64,000 nucleotides of DNA from Streptomyces sp. NBC_00483 (GTDB lineage: Bacteria; Actinomycetota; Actinomycetes; Streptomycetales; Streptomycetaceae): the NCBI RefSeq assembly GCF_036013745.1, contig NZ_CP107880.1, positions 6,510,001-6,574,000 of the forward strand, in the 5' to 3' direction. This document shows, piece by piece, positions 7,413-17,890 of the stretch. Numbering within the stretch: the stretch's first letter is position 1; each line of letters opens with the position of its first letter. The position numbers were made by a program, and so were the translations under genes. The notes beneath the pieces are model-generated. The model saw only the letters and a program-made list of their open reading frames with translations. It made no database searches and was not told where the DNA came from.

Positions 7413-8117
7413 GTGTCGTCGCCGACCGGCCCCCTCCGTCCCAGCCCGCTCGTCGAACAAGCCGCGGAGCGCCTGCGCGCCCAGATCGCCGACGGCGCCT
7501 GGCCCCTCGGCACCCGCCTGCCCGGCGAGACCACACTGGCCAAGGACCTCGGCGTCGGCCGCTCCACGGTCCGCGAGGCCCTGCGCGCGCTCACGGGCCA
7601 GGGGATGCTGCGGCCGAAGCAGGGCGCGGGCGTCTTCGTCACGGCACTGCGCCCGGTCGAGGACTGGCCGACCCGGCTGCGCCGCGCGGCGGTCGCCGAC
7701 GTCTACGAAGTCCGTACGCTCCTAGAGATCCAGGCCGCACGCCTCGCCGCCGAGCGCCGCACGGACGAGGACATCGCCGCGATGCGGGCCGCGCTCGACG
7801 CACGCAGGGATGCGGCCGGCGGCCCCGGTGGCGCGTTCGTCGACGCCGACATCGCGCTGCACGCCACCGTTGTCGCGGCCGCCCGCAACCCGGTCCTCAC
7901 CGACCTCTTCGCCGAGTTCGCCCCGGCGCTGCGTGAGGCCCTGGTCGACCTCCTCGCGCTGGTCGACGTACAGCAGGCGGAGCAGGACCACGGGGACGCG
8001 GCGCACGCGGATCTGGTCGAGGCGGTGGCGGCGGGGGACGCGGAGGCGGCGGGGCGGGCTGCGCGGGACGAACTGACCGTGATGCAGGGGAAGTTGGCCT
8101 CGCGGGAGGCCGAGTGA
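7413..8117 (+). CDS. GntR-family (FadR/FCD subfamily) transcriptional regulator
   Basis: 234 residues from GTG 7413 (MSSPTGPLRPSPLVEQ); an ATG at 7347 would translate through the upstream repeats and is less likely. Winged helix-turn-helix: GTRLPGETTLAKDLGVGRSTVREALRAL, then GMLRPKQGAGVFV. The C-terminal all-helical FCD domain (about residues 90-225) has the metal-ligand pattern D..H in VDADIALHATVV and a His in HADLVEAV. FCD regulators bind organic or fatty acids as dimers. Divergent from leuA, with two direct repeats in the shared region, so autoregulation and a link to branched-chain metabolism are plausible but unproven. Confidence 0.92.
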   Translation: MSSPTGPLRPSPLVEQAAERLRAQIADGAWPLGTRLPGETTLAKDLGVGRSTVREALRALTGQGMLRPKQGAGVFVTALRPVEDWPTRLRRAAVADVYEVRTLLEIQAARLAAERRTDEDIAAMRAALDARRDAAGGPGGAFVDADIALHATVVAAARNPVLTDLFAEFAPALREALVDLLALVDVQQAEQDHGDAAHADLVEAVAAGDAEAAGRAARDELTVMQGKLASREAE

Positions 8118-8229
8118 GCCCGATTGGCCCGTTTGGGGGCGGTCTGGGAATAGCCCGCGGGACCTCCCGGTTCGCAGTCCACGTAGATACGTGCGTGAAT
8201 CCGCTGACCCCGAAGGGCAAGGGCACGAC

Positions 8230-8892
8230 ATGAAGATCGGCATCATCGGCGCGGGCAACATCGGTGGCAACCTCACCCGGCGCCTCACCACCGTCGGCCA
8301 CGACGTCCACGTCGCGAACTCCCGCGGTCCCCACACCCTGACCGCACTGGCCGAGGAGACCGGCGCGACTGCCGCCACGATCGAGGACGCGGTGCGCGAC
8401 GCGCAGGTCGTGGTCGTCACGATCCCGCTCAAGGCCGTGCCGAACCTGCCCAAGGGCCTCCTGGACACGGCGGCCCCCGACGTCACCGTCATCGACACCG
8501 GCAACTACTACCCGCAGCAGCGCGACGGGAAGATCGCCGGGATCGAGGACGAGGGCCTGACCGAGAGCCGCTGGACGGAGCGGCAGCTCGGCCACCAGGT
8601 GGTCAAGGTCTTCAACGGCACCTACGCCCACGACATCCTCGACAAGCCCCGCCCGTCCGGCGACCCGCAGCGCGTCTCCCTGCCCATCGCGAGCGACGAC
8701 GCGGCCGCGAAGCAGGTCGTCTCGGCGCTCCTCGACGAGATCGGCTTCGACACCGTGGACGCCGGCGGCCAGGACGAGTCCTGGCGCCAGCAGCCCGGCA
8801 CCCCGGTCTACGGCCTCGCGTCCGACGCGGCGGCGGTGCGCAAGGCGCTGGACGCGGCGTCCCCGGAGCGCACGGCGGAGTGGCGGGCCTGA
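8230..8892 (+). CDS. NADPH-dependent F420 reductase-like protein (Rossmann fold)
   Basis: 220 residues from ATG 8230, where the frame begins with the dinucleotide-binding motif MKIGIIGAGNIGGNLTRRL; the 13 codons upstream are not conserved-looking. ANSRGPHTL fits the NADP-phosphate pocket seen in F420:NADP oxidoreductases, and the VVVVTIPLKAV and TGNYYPQQRDG segments also match that superfamily. Such enzymes pass hydride between coenzyme F420 and NADPH, which fits an F420-making actinomycete. It could instead be a related reductase; no F420 genes flank it. Confidence 0.8.
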   Translation: MKIGIIGAGNIGGNLTRRLTTVGHDVHVANSRGPHTLTALAEETGATAATIEDAVRDAQVVVVTIPLKAVPNLPKGLLDTAAPDVTVIDTGNYYPQQRDGKIAGIEDEGLTESRWTERQLGHQVVKVFNGTYAHDILDKPRPSGDPQRVSLPIASDDAAAKQVVSALLDEIGFDTVDAGGQDESWRQQPGTPVYGLASDAAAVRKALDAASPERTAEWRA

Positions 8893-8914
8893 CCGCCCAA
8901 GGCCTCAACTCTCG

Positions 8915-9466
8915 TCAGGACGTGGCCCATTCACGCAGCGAAGCCTCGCTCGCGAAGTCGGCCACGTTCTTGTCGAGGGGGCTGTCGGTGTACTGGTGGA
9001 TCTTCCAGTCCGCCTCGATGCGGGGCCTGCCCGCGGTGACGTAGTCGGCGATCCAGAGGCCGTCGCCGGCGTAGGACGTCGTATCGATGTTCTGCCAATA
9101 GTTCTTGTTTGCGTAGAGCAGGGTCCGGTGGTTGGGCCGCAGTCGCTTCACCTCGCGGATGAACTTGTCCTTCTCCGCGTTGCTCGCGTGGGTGCCCTCG
9201 CCGGTCGTCTCCCAGTCGGCGGCCAGCAGGTCCCCGGCCTTCTCCGGGGCCTTGCTCACGAAGTACTCGGCCTGCGCCGTGATGTTCCCCGGCCACAGGA
9301 AGTGGTAGAAGCCGACGACGCACCCGGCGTCACGGGCCCGCTTCGTCTGGGCGGTCAGGCGCGGATTGACGTACGAGCGCCCCTCCGTGGCCTTGATGAA
9401 GACGAAGGACAGGCCGTCCGTGTCGAAGGTGGACTGGTGCGAGCTGACGTCGATGCCACGGATCAT
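8915..9466 (-). CDS. GH25 lysozyme-like glycoside hydrolase
   Basis: 183 residues from ATG 9466, preceded by AGGAGG on the minus strand. Glycosyl hydrolase family 25 (Cellosyl/lysozyme type): RGIDVSSHQ with the conserved Asp, FVFIKATEG, GFYHFLWP, and LAADWETTGEG carrying the Asp-x-Glu catalytic pair, then LYANKNYW and LWIADYV. It would cut the MurNAc-GlcNAc bond of peptidoglycan. There is no signal peptide, so export is unexplained: holin-like or other non-classical release, or a short-form domain protein. Convergent with the F420-like gene, 22 bases apart. Confidence 0.9.
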   Translation of the reverse strand: MIRGIDVSSHQSTFDTDGLSFVFIKATEGRSYVNPRLTAQTKRARDAGCVVGFYHFLWPGNITAQAEYFVSKAPEKAGDLLAADWETTGEGTHASNAEKDKFIREVKRLRPNHRTLLYANKNYWQNIDTTSYAGDGLWIADYVTAGRPRIEADWKIHQYTDSPLDKNVADFASEASLREWATS

Positions 9467-9592
9467 GCGGGCCTCCTGGTCTGTGGGGCGACGAGGTCGA
9501 ACTTTCATCGTCCCTGATCCGGTGCCCGCCGATGTCACGTTTGCGCAGGGTGAATCCGTCCGTGTGGTGAACTCTTTCTGGAGGAGCACACC

Positions 9593-9937
9593 ATGTTCAC
9601 CGTCCATGTCATCGTCACCGTCCTCGCCGCCGTCGTCTACGGCTCCGCGGCTGTCGCCAATTTCGTCGGGCACCCCTATCCGAAGGCCGAGGCCGAGAAG
9701 CTCGGGGTGCCGTACTCCTGGATGCCGTGGCTGGGGACCGCGCTCGGGGCGGGGGCGCTGGGGCTGCTCGCCGGGTTCGTGGTGCCGGCGCTCGGTGTCG
9801 CGGCGGGTGTCGGGCTCGTCCTGTACTTCGTGGGGGCGCTGGGCGCGCATGTCCGCGTGGGCGACCGGCACCTCGGGCCGTGGGCCTTCTGCTTCGTGCT
9901 CGCCGTCGCCGCCCTGGTGCTGCGGATCACTGTCTAG
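9593..9937 (+). CDS. DoxX-like small membrane protein
   Basis: 114 residues from ATG 9593 with GGAGGA eight bases upstream. Four hydrophobic helices are visible (residues about 5-25, 48-66, 68-84 and 92-112), with the loop VGHPYPKAEAEKLGVP between the first two. Layout and size match the DoxX-like (DoxX_2) family of short integral membrane proteins. The function is not known; relatives are linked to redox or thiol stress. Confidence 0.75.
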   Translation: MFTVHVIVTVLAAVVYGSAAVANFVGHPYPKAEAEKLGVPYSWMPWLGTALGAGALGLLAGFVVPALGVAAGVGLVLYFVGALGAHVRVGDRHLGPWAFCFVLAVAALVLRITV

Positions 9938-10070
9938 TACGCGCATGAGCTGCCGCAATCTTGGAACACGCTTTGCAACGCGGTACGCAACTGCCGTGCC
10001 CCGCTCGGCTGTCTCACAGGGAGGCGGCCCCCGGCAGGGGGCACGCGGTGACGGAGAAGTGGGGCAGTTC

Positions 10071-11054
10071 GTGGGACGGCGCAAGGGCAGCGTTATAGGA
10101 ATCTCGCTCGTGACGGTCGCGATGCTGGTGGGCACGAGTGCCTGCAGTGGGGGCGGCGACGACAAGGCGAGCGGGGGTGACGGGAAGGCGGACAAGAAGT
10201 CGAGCGCTTCCCCGTCGCCGACGAAGCCCAAGGGGCCGCCGATGCTCCTGGACACCATCACCCCGCAGTCCGGTGCCACGGTCGGCGTGGCCATGCCGGT
10301 CTCCGTGGTGTTCACCAACCCGGTGGCGGCGAAGGCGCGGGAATCCGTCGAGAAGCACATGAAGGTGAGCACGTCGACGCCGGTGAAGGGCGCCTGGCAC
10401 TGGTTCGGCGACAGGCGCGCCGACTGGCGGCCCAAGACGTACTGGCCCTCCGGTACGAAGGTGAAGGTCGACGCCGACATGAAGGGCGTCAGCAACGGCA
10501 ACGGGCGCTACGGCGTGCACGGCTACACCCACACCTTCAAGGTCGGCGACGATGTCCGCGCCGACGTCTCCGTCAGCGGCCACACCCTGAAGGTGACGAA
10601 GGACGGCAAGGCCCTGCGCACGCTGTCGATCAACGCGGGCAGCGCCGAGTACCCGACCTGGAACGGCACGATGGCCGTCATCGACAAGCAGAAGAAGGTC
10701 CACATGACCTCCTGCAGCGTCGGCATCAGCTGCGACAAGGGCAGCCCCAACTACTACGACCTGACGCTGCCCTGGGACGTCCACCTCACCCAGTCCGGCA
10801 CGTACGTCCACTACTCGACCGGCGACCCGAACCCGGGCAGCGGCAGCGCCCGCGGCTCGCACGGCTGCGTGCACCTGTCGATGGCCGACGCCAAGTGGTT
10901 CTACGGCCAGGTCAAGCAGGGCGACCCGATCACCATCACCGGCTCCCCGCGCGCCAAGGCCCCGGCGGACAACGGCTACGCGGCCTTCAACCTGAGCTGG
11001 GACCAGTGGCTCCAGGGGAGCGCGTCGGGGCAGGGGACGAGCGCCGCCCTGTGA
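10071..11054 (+). CDS. L,D-transpeptidase lipoprotein (Ig-like plus YkuD)
   Basis: 327 residues from GTG 10071, with GGAGAAG upstream. The lipoprotein signal MGRRKGSVIGISLVTVAML ends at VGTSAC, followed by a low-complexity linker of Gly, Lys and Ser. Next is a bacterial Ig-like domain (about residues 60-160) of the type found before YkuD in mycobacterial and streptomycete Ldt proteins, then YkuD with the conserved His in YVHYSTG and SHGCVHLS with the nucleophilic Cys. It forms 3-3 peptidoglycan cross-links at the outer face of the membrane. It is a paralogue of the gene at the window start. A strong terminator follows. Confidence 0.94.
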   Translation: MGRRKGSVIGISLVTVAMLVGTSACSGGGDDKASGGDGKADKKSSASPSPTKPKGPPMLLDTITPQSGATVGVAMPVSVVFTNPVAAKARESVEKHMKVSTSTPVKGAWHWFGDRRADWRPKTYWPSGTKVKVDADMKGVSNGNGRYGVHGYTHTFKVGDDVRADVSVSGHTLKVTKDGKALRTLSINAGSAEYPTWNGTMAVIDKQKKVHMTSCSVGISCDKGSPNYYDLTLPWDVHLTQSGTYVHYSTGDPNPGSGSARGSHGCVHLSMADAKWFYGQVKQGDPITITGSPRAKAPADNGYAAFNLSWDQWLQGSASGQGTSAAL

Positions 11055-11055
11055 G

Positions 11056-11097
11056 CCGTCCGGCGCCCGCCCGGCTCACAGGGCGGGCGCCGGACGG
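11056..11097. terminator. Bidirectional terminator hairpin, 17-bp stem
   Basis: CCGTCCGGCGCCCGCCC (11056-11072), an 8-base loop, and its exact complement at 11081-11097. It lies between the convergent transpeptidase and FHA-flavoprotein genes. A second inverted repeat, CCTGGTGGGC/GCCCACCAGG (11103-11132), overlaps the end of the minus-strand gene. Confidence 0.87.
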
Positions 11098-11119
11098 GAC
11101 GCCCTGGTGGGCCGGTCGC

Positions 11120-12997
11120 TCAGCCCACCAGGAGCGGGTCCAGCCGTTCCGCGGGATAGAAGATGTCGATGTCGACCTCCTCGCCGCCGACGATCTGGGT
11201 GTCCCAGGCGCCGCTGTGCACCAGGGTGTACAAGGTCTGGCTGTTGAGCGTGTCCAGGTGCTTCAGGAGCGTCGCGTCGTCGGGCAGTCCGGGGATCCGC
11301 GGCGCCAGGCGGTCGCGGATCGCGCGGAGTTGATCCATGAGGGCGTCGAGGTCGGCCTGCCGGTCCGGCGTCCGCTCCGCGGCCTCCGAGATGCTCTGCT
11401 GGATCTTGTCCTTGATGGCCCGGGTCACCCCTTGCTCGTCCGTGGTGATCATCGAGTTCCAGGCGCGGCTCTTGTGCCGGTACTGGAGCATCGACATGGC
11501 CGCCTCGTGGCGTACGAAGTCGGCATCGCGCAGCGGCCGCCCCCGCCAGGTGCCGCTGAGTGACCGGGCGAGCGAAATGGCCGATCCCCAGCCGCTGTTG
11601 AGGCCGCGGCCCGGCCAGAAGTGGATGGCGTTGGCGGCGTCCCCGAGCAGGAATCCGTACGTGCCCGGTCCCGCGGCCGTCTTGGGGTGCAGCCGCGCGG
11701 TGAACCGCGGGCGCTGCACCATGTCGAGGCGGAACGCGGTGACGGCGCTCAGGTCGGGCTCGGGCACGGCGAACAGCGCGAGACCCTCCTTGACCCGCTT
11801 CCACAGCGCCGACCCCTTGAGCAGGGCGGGCAGGAACAGGGTGCTGTGGGTGTCGCAGAGGAAGTCGCCGTCCTCGCTCCGGTTCATCACGCACGGGCGC
11901 GAGGCGATGCACTCCTCGAACACCTGCCGGACGGGGTCGATCCCCACGACCTCCTTCGCCTCCTCGTCGGTGAGCCGCATGTTGAGGAAGCCCTCGCCGC
12001 GCAGGGAGTTGAGGAGGAACCGATTCTGCGCCACGGTGAGCAGCACGGACATCGGATCCGGGAGCCCCGACTTCACCCTCAGGCCGAGCACCACGTCCTG
12101 GAGGTGCGCGCCTTCCAGCGAGTAGATGGACGTGTCGGCCCGGCCGAACTTCTCGCCGAAGTGCTCACGCGTCCGGGAACGGCCTCCCTCGCAGATGGCG
12201 AGCACGTGGTCCGCGGCCGCGCTCTTCTCGTGCTCGGCCGGGTCGAATCGCTCCGGCACGAGGCGGATGCGGTCCGGCTTCTCGTTGGCCATCTCCAGGA
12301 GGGTGTCCTCCACGTAGGAGATCCGGATGTTGCGCGGCTGGTGACCGCGGATCGAGTCCGGGCCCGCCGGCCACATCTCGCTGTACGCGCCGTCCTTGAA
12401 CAGCCGGTCCTGGACCTCCTGGGGAAGGCCGAGATACTGGCGGCTCTGCACCGTGACGACCTGCATGCGCCGGACGTTGCCCTGCGTCGCGTCCTTCCAG
12501 ACGACCCTGTCCCCGGACCGGGTCCAGCGGCCGTCGTAGATCGTGACGGCGGCCCGGGGGCCGAGCAGGGACTCCAGGAGGAGGGCGAAGGCAAGACCCA
12601 CGGGGCCGCCGCCCGACACCGTCACCTTGAGTACAGGGACCGGCTGCTCGGCAGGAGGCGGCGTGAGGGCCTCCAGGACGGAGAGGTCCATGATGGTCTC
12701 CATCGGCCCGGCCGCCTCGAAGGAGAACGTCTCCTCGCCGATCGTGATGACATCGTCGGGCTGGAGCACGCGCGACGTCATGCGCTCCCCGTTGACGTAT
12801 GTCCCGTTGCTGCTTCCCAGGTCGTAGAGCATGAATCCATGGCCCTCGCGGCGTACCTCGGCATGGAACCGAGAGATGCTCACGTCGCGGATCACCACGT
12901 CGTTCGCGGACTTGCGGCCGAACGTGAGGGGCTTCGCTCCGATGCCGAACCGCTCTCCGGCCAGGGAACCTTGACGGCTGACTATCTCAGGGGGCAT
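11120..12997 (-). CDS. FHA domain fused to FAD-dependent monooxygenase-like oxidoreductase
   Basis: 625 residues from ATG 12997 (GAGGA ribosome site); ATG 13018 is possible but poorly preceded. Residues about 1-100 are an FHA phosphothreonine-binding domain: LTFGRKSANDVVI, ISRFHAEV and LGSSNGTYVN keep the Arg, Ser, His and Asn used for binding. After a Pro-rich linker comes a flavoprotein fold: VSGGGPVGLAFALLLE (FAD-binding GxGxxG-like) near residue 130 and LGDAANAIHFWPGRGLNSG (the GD...GxGxN flavin site) near 470, as in p-hydroxybenzoate-hydroxylase-type enzymes. The substrate is unknown. The fusion suggests recruitment to a Ser/Thr-kinase-phosphorylated partner. No kinase gene is adjacent. 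Confidence 0.85.
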   Translation of the reverse strand: MPPEIVSRQGSLAGERFGIGAKPLTFGRKSANDVVIRDVSISRFHAEVRREGHGFMLYDLGSSNGTYVNGERMTSRVLQPDDVITIGEETFSFEAAGPMETIMDLSVLEALTPPPAEQPVPVLKVTVSGGGPVGLAFALLLESLLGPRAAVTIYDGRWTRSGDRVVWKDATQGNVRRMQVVTVQSRQYLGLPQEVQDRLFKDGAYSEMWPAGPDSIRGHQPRNIRISYVEDTLLEMANEKPDRIRLVPERFDPAEHEKSAAADHVLAICEGGRSRTREHFGEKFGRADTSIYSLEGAHLQDVVLGLRVKSGLPDPMSVLLTVAQNRFLLNSLRGEGFLNMRLTDEEAKEVVGIDPVRQVFEECIASRPCVMNRSEDGDFLCDTHSTLFLPALLKGSALWKRVKEGLALFAVPEPDLSAVTAFRLDMVQRPRFTARLHPKTAAGPGTYGFLLGDAANAIHFWPGRGLNSGWGSAISLARSLSGTWRGRPLRDADFVRHEAAMSMLQYRHKSRAWNSMITTDEQGVTRAIKDKIQQSISEAAERTPDRQADLDALMDQLRAIRDRLAPRIPGLPDDATLLKHLDTLNSQTLYTLVHSGAWDTQIVGGEEVDIDIFYPAERLDPLLVG

Positions 12998-13147
12998 GAG
13001 TCCTCGGATTCCATTCATCCAACGAGCCAGGACCGTGCGGCGAGGGCGGCCCTACCCCGGCCGCCCTGCCCGTACGTCAAAGCTAGAGGCGTCGACGGAT
13101 TCGGGAACCCCCTGGCGCGCGAACCGGCCGACCCCGAGGAGGCGGCC

Positions 13148-14518
13148 TCAGCACTCGATGATGTTCACCGCGAGCCCGCCGCGCGCGGTCTCCTTGTACT
13201 TGACGCTCATGTCGGCGCCGGTGTCCCGCATCGTCTTGATGACCTTGTCGAGGGACACCTTGTGCGAGCCGTCGCCGCGCAGCGCCATCTTGGCGGCCGT
13301 GACGGCCTTGACCGCCGCCATGCCGTTGCGCTCGATGCACGGGATCTGGACGAGGCCGCCGACGGGGTCGCAGGTCAGGCCGAGGTTGTGTTCCATGCCG
13401 ATCTCGGCCGCGTTCTCCACCTGCTCGGGGGAGCCGCCGAGCGCCTCGGCGAGGGCGCCGGCCGCCATCGAGCAGGCGGAGCCGACCTCGCCCTGGCAGC
13501 CGACCTCGGCGCCGGAGATGGAGGCGTTCTCCTTGAAGAGCATGCCGATGGCGCCCGCGGTGAGGAGGAGGCGTATCACGCCGTCCTCGTCGGCTCCGGG
13601 CACGAAGTTCACGTAGTAGTGCAGGACGGCGGGGATGATGCCCGCGGCGCCGTTCGTGGGGGCCGTGACGACCCGGCCGCCGGCCGCGTTCTCCTCGTTC
13701 ACGGCCATCGCGTAGAGGGTGATCCACTCCATGGCGTGGGCCACGGGGTCGCCCTCGGCGCGCAGCTTGCGGGCCGAACTCGCCGCGCGGCGGCGGACCT
13801 TGAGGCCGCCGGGCAGGATGCCCTCGTGGGACATGCCGCGGGAGACGCAGGACTGCATGACGCGCCAGATGTCCAGGAGACCCTCGCGGATCTCGTCCTC
13901 CGTGCGCCAGGCCTTCTCGTTCTCCAGCATCATGGCCGGGATGGACAGGCCGGTCTCCTGCGCGAGGCGGAGCAGCTCGTCGCCGGTGCGGAAGGGGTAC
14001 TTGAGGGAGGTGTCGTCGGGGACGATCGGGTTCTCGCCCTCCACGGCGTCCTCGTCGACGACGAAGCCGCCGCCCACCGAGTAGTACGTCTTGGTGAGCA
14101 GCTCCTTGCCCTCGGCGTCGTAGGCCCACACGGTCATGCCGTTCGCGTGGTACGGGAGGGTCTTGCGGCGGTGCAGGATCAGGTCGTCGTCGAACGAGAA
14201 CGGGATCTCGTGCGCCCCGAGGAGGTTGAGGCGCCCCTGCTCCTTGATCGTCTCGACGCGCTCGTCCGCCTTCTCCACGTCGACGGTGCGCGGGGAGTCG
14301 CCCTCAAGGCCGAGCAGCACCGCCTTCGGGGTGCCGTGCCCGTGTCCGGTCGCGCCCAGGGAGCCGTACAGCTCGGCGTGGACGGAGGAGGTGTGGGCCA
14401 GCAGGCCCTCGTTCTTCAGGCGCCGCGCGAACATGCGGGCCGCGCGCATCGGGCCGACCGTGTGCGAGCTGGACGGGCCGATGCCGATCGAGAACAGGTC
14501 GAAGACCGAGATGGCCAC
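13148..14518 (-). CDS. sdaA: L-serine ammonia-lyase (iron-sulfur type)
   Basis: 456 residues from GTG 14518, which gives the family N-terminus [20 protein letters not shown] and has GGAG ahead of it; an ATG 17 codons upstream adds unlike sequence. It deaminates L-serine to pyruvate and ammonia. The single-chain beta-plus-alpha form is complete: [15 protein letters not shown] and LTCDPVGG supply three Cys for the [4Fe-4S] cluster, and the protein ends in Cys, the residue that acts as a tail-in-mouth ligand in the Legionella enzyme. It lies downstream of glyA but after a terminator, so it is probably transcribed separately, draining serine made from glycine. Confidence 0.96.
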   Translation of the reverse strand: MAISVFDLFSIGIGPSSSHTVGPMRAARMFARRLKNEGLLAHTSSVHAELYGSLGATGHGHGTPKAVLLGLEGDSPRTVDVEKADERVETIKEQGRLNLLGAHEIPFSFDDDLILHRRKTLPYHANGMTVWAYDAEGKELLTKTYYSVGGGFVVDEDAVEGENPIVPDDTSLKYPFRTGDELLRLAQETGLSIPAMMLENEKAWRTEDEIREGLLDIWRVMQSCVSRGMSHEGILPGGLKVRRRAASSARKLRAEGDPVAHAMEWITLYAMAVNEENAAGGRVVTAPTNGAAGIIPAVLHYYVNFVPGADEDGVIRLLLTAGAIGMLFKENASISGAEVGCQGEVGSACSMAAGALAEALGGSPEQVENAAEIGMEHNLGLTCDPVGGLVQIPCIERNGMAAVKAVTAAKMALRGDGSHKVSLDKVIKTMRDTGADMSVKYKETARGGLAVNIIEC

Positions 14519-14587
14519 GGTGGGACTCCAAAGGTGGTGGTAGACGCCGTTGTCTGCCGGGCTGTGCATGGTGGCTGTGCATGGAAC

Positions 14588-14637
14588 GGGGCACCGCGCT
14601 CACTGATGACTGCTTGTTCCAGTGTGCGCGGTGCCCC
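14588..14637 (-). terminator. Terminator after glyA
   Basis: GGGGCACCGCGC (14588-14599) pairs with GCGCGGTGCCCC (14626-14637) across a 26-base loop, 41 bases past the glyA stop. A second small inverted repeat ACGTACC/GGTACGT lies between it and glyA. Confidence 0.7.
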
Positions 14638-14678
14638 GACGGGACGTACCTACGAAAGGGTACGTAATCCGGGCCGAA

Positions 14679-15941
14679 TTACTTCAGGCCGGGGTACAGC
14701 GGGTGCTTATCGGCCAGAGCGGTCACCCGGGCTTTGAGCGCCTCGGCGTCGTACGACGGCTGCAGCGCGAGCGCGATGACGTCGGCGACCTCGCGGAAGT
14801 CCTCGGCGGTGAAGCCGCGGGTGGCGAGCGCCGGGGTGCCGATCCGGAGGCCGGAGGTGACCATCGGCGGGCGCGGGTCGTTCGGGACCGCGTTGCGGTT
14901 GACCGTGATGCCGACCTCGTGGAGCCGGTCCTCGGCCTGCTGGCCGTCGAGCTCGGAGTCGCGCAGGTCGACGAGGACCAGGTGCACGTCGGTGCCGCCC
15001 GAGAGGACGTTGACGCCCGCCGCGCGGGACTCCGGGGTCGTCAGACGCTCGGCGAGGAGCTGGGCGCCCTCGATCGTGCGCGCCTGGCGCTCCTTGAAGT
15101 CCTCCGAGGCCGCGACCTTGAAGGAGACGGCCTTGGCCGCGATCACGTGCTCCAGGGGGCCGCCCTGGAAGCCCGGGAAGACGGCCGAGTTCAGCTTCTT
15201 CGCGAAGTCCTTGTTGCGGGCGAGGATGATGCCGCCGCGCGGGCCGCCGAGCGTCTTGTGCGTCGTGGACGTGACGACGTCGGCATACGGGACCGGGTTG
15301 GGGTGCAGGCCCGCGGCCACGAGGCCCGCGAAGTGCGCCATGTCGACCCACAGGTACGCCTCGACCTCGTCGGCGATGCGACGGAACTCGGCGAAGTCCA
15401 GCTGGCGCGGGTACGCGGACCAGCCGGCGATGATCACCTTCGGGCGGTGCTCCTTGGCGAGCCGCTCGACCTCGGCCATGTCGACCAGGCCCGCGTCGTC
15501 CACGTGGTACGGGACCACGTTGAACTGCTTGCCGGAGAAGTTCAGGCGCATGCCGTGCGTGAGGTGGCCGCCGTGCGCCAGGTCCAGGCCGAGGATCGTG
15601 TCGCCCGGCTTGGCGATGGCGAAGAGCGCGGCCTGGTTCGCGGAGGCGCCCGAGTGCGGCTGCACGTTCGCGTACTCGGCGCCGAAGAGCGCCTTCACGC
15701 GGTCGATCGCGATCTGCTCGGTGACGTCGACGTGCTCGCAGCCGCCGTAGTAGCGGCGGCCGGGGTAGCCCTCCGCGTACTTGTTGGTGAGGACCGAGCC
15801 CTGGGCCTCCATGACGGCGGCCGGAGCGAAGTTCTCCGACGCGATCATTTCGAGGGTCGACTGCTGGCGCTTCAGCTCGGCGTCGACCGCGACGGCGACC
15901 TCGGGGTCGAGCTCGTGCAGGGATTCGTTCAGTACGGACAT
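14679..15941 (-). CDS. glyA: Serine hydroxymethyltransferase
   Basis: 420 residues, the normal length. A PLP enzyme that interconverts serine and glycine with tetrahydrofolate. The PLP lysine is Lys229 in [16 protein letters not shown]; substrate and folate residues are visible in [24 protein letters not shown] and [16 protein letters not shown]. The start is 8 bases after the gcvH stop, so glyA is the third gene of the gcvT-gcvH-glyA operon under the glycine riboswitch, taking up methylene-THF from the cleavage system. This glyA may be a second SHMT tied to glycine breakdown. Confidence 0.97.
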   Translation of the reverse strand: MSVLNESLHELDPEVAVAVDAELKRQQSTLEMIASENFAPAAVMEAQGSVLTNKYAEGYPGRRYYGGCEHVDVTEQIAIDRVKALFGAEYANVQPHSGASANQAALFAIAKPGDTILGLDLAHGGHLTHGMRLNFSGKQFNVVPYHVDDAGLVDMAEVERLAKEHRPKVIIAGWSAYPRQLDFAEFRRIADEVEAYLWVDMAHFAGLVAAGLHPNPVPYADVVTSTTHKTLGGPRGGIILARNKDFAKKLNSAVFPGFQGGPLEHVIAAKAVSFKVAASEDFKERQARTIEGAQLLAERLTTPESRAAGVNVLSGGTDVHLVLVDLRDSELDGQQAEDRLHEVGITVNRNAVPNDPRPPMVTSGLRIGTPALATRGFTAEDFREVADVIALALQPSYDAEALKARVTALADKHPLYPGLK

Positions 15942-15949
15942 CGGTGGGG

Positions 15950-16327
15950 TCAGCTCCCGGAGAACTCGGTGTACTCGTCGGCGGAGAGCAGGTCCTTCGG
16001 CTCGTCGGCCAGCCGGACCTTGAACAGCCAGCCGCCCTCGAACGGGGCCGAGTTGACCAGGGCCGGGTCGTCGACGACGTCCTGGTTGATCTCGGTGACC
16101 TCGCCGTTGACGGGGGAGTACAGGTCGGAGACCGACTTGGTCGACTCGAGCTCGCCACAGGTCTCACCGGCGGTGGTGGTGTCACCGACCTCGGGGAGCT
16201 GGACGAACACGATGTCACCGAGCGCGTTGGCGGCGTGCTCCGTGATGCCGATCGTGGCGACGCCGTCCTCGACGGCCGAGAGCCACTCGTGCTCCTTGCT
16301 GTAACGCAGCTGCTGGGGGTTGCTCAT
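15950..16327 (-). CDS. gcvH: Glycine cleavage system H protein
   Basis: 125 residues from ATG 16327. The lipoyl carrier of the glycine cleavage system: the swinging arm attaches to Lys64 in [20 protein letters not shown]. The N-terminus [11 protein letters not shown] and the tail SADEYTEF are standard. It shuttles the aminomethyl group between GcvP (not in this window), GcvT and dihydrolipoamide dehydrogenase. The gene lies 133 bases after gcvT, across a spacer holding degraded copies of the gcvT 3' end. Confidence 0.97.
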   Translation of the reverse strand: MSNPQQLRYSKEHEWLSAVEDGVATIGITEHAANALGDIVFVQLPEVGDTTTAGETCGELESTKSVSDLYSPVNGEVTEINQDVVDDPALVNSAPFEGGWLFKVRLADEPKDLLSADEYTEFSGS

Positions 16328-16391
16328 GATGCGAATTCTCCTGTACGCGGGAAGGTGCTGGTGACGGTGGGTGCGCCGACGGGCGGCCGAG

Positions 16392-16460
16392 CTGCTTCTG
16401 GCGCTTTCGAAGGAACCACTTCTGGTTCGAGGGAACTGCTTCTGGCGCTTGTAGAAGGAA

Positions 16461-16485
<25 letters not shown>
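16392..16485 (-). repeat. Four-copy tandem repeat made from the gcvT 3' end
   Basis: Four head-to-tail units: 16461-16485 (the true last codons of gcvT with its TAG), 16436-16460 (25 bases, nearly identical), 16416-16435 (20 bases, shortened) and 16392-16415 (24 bases). The core on the plus strand is CTTCTGGCGCTTGTAGAA. The third unit also forms GAACCA-gaag-TGGTTC, a small hairpin. The copies decay with distance from gcvT, which looks like slippage duplication in the gcvT-gcvH spacer. Confidence 0.85.
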
Positions 16486-17576
<1,091 letters not shown>

Positions 17577-17633
17577 AGCTGGTCTGCTCCCAGGGGCATG
17601 ACGGCGATGGCGGGGTCTCGCGTACGAGACGTC

Positions 17634-17824
17634 CTCCCCATCTGTCATCGGAACCTGAGAGGTTCGCCCCGAGGGGGCTTGCACCTTGGGTGGGGGCGCC
17701 GTGTCACAAAGGCGCCCCACTTTTCAGATCTGCCTCGCCCGCGCGGTACGGGGCCTGAGAGATTCAAGGGAGGAACTTGCTCCTTCGGCGTCCGGGTACT
17801 CGTCGTACCCGGAACTCTCCCGCG
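17634..17824 (-). ncRNA. Tandem glycine riboswitch upstream of gcvT
   Basis: Read on the minus strand there are two glycine-aptamer-like units in series. The first (about 17824-17745) opens CGGGAGAG and includes GCCGAAGGAGCAA and AATCTCTCAGG; the second (about 17740-17634) includes AAGGTGCAAGCC, ACCTCTCAGG and a closing GATGGGGAGG. These are the conserved glycine riboswitch segments, and the position before gcvT is classical. Between it and gcvT a small hairpin GTCTCG-tacg-CGAGAC (17615-17630) may be part of the expression platform. Expected to switch the operon on when glycine is high. Confidence 0.93.
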
Positions 17825-17890
17825 CGGATTCAAGCGGCCGGTATGCAGTTGCGGGCACATCATTGCATGCCCGTCCGACAGGGAAACCCC

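Noticed and set aside
11103..11132. Second inverted repeat as a separate terminator
   Set aside because: It overlaps the last codons of the FHA-flavoprotein gene and may be coincidental; noted only with the main terminator.
17577..17720. N-terminal extension of gcvT through the leader
   Set aside because: That sequence is riboswitch RNA and the leader; gcvT family N-terminus begins at 17576.
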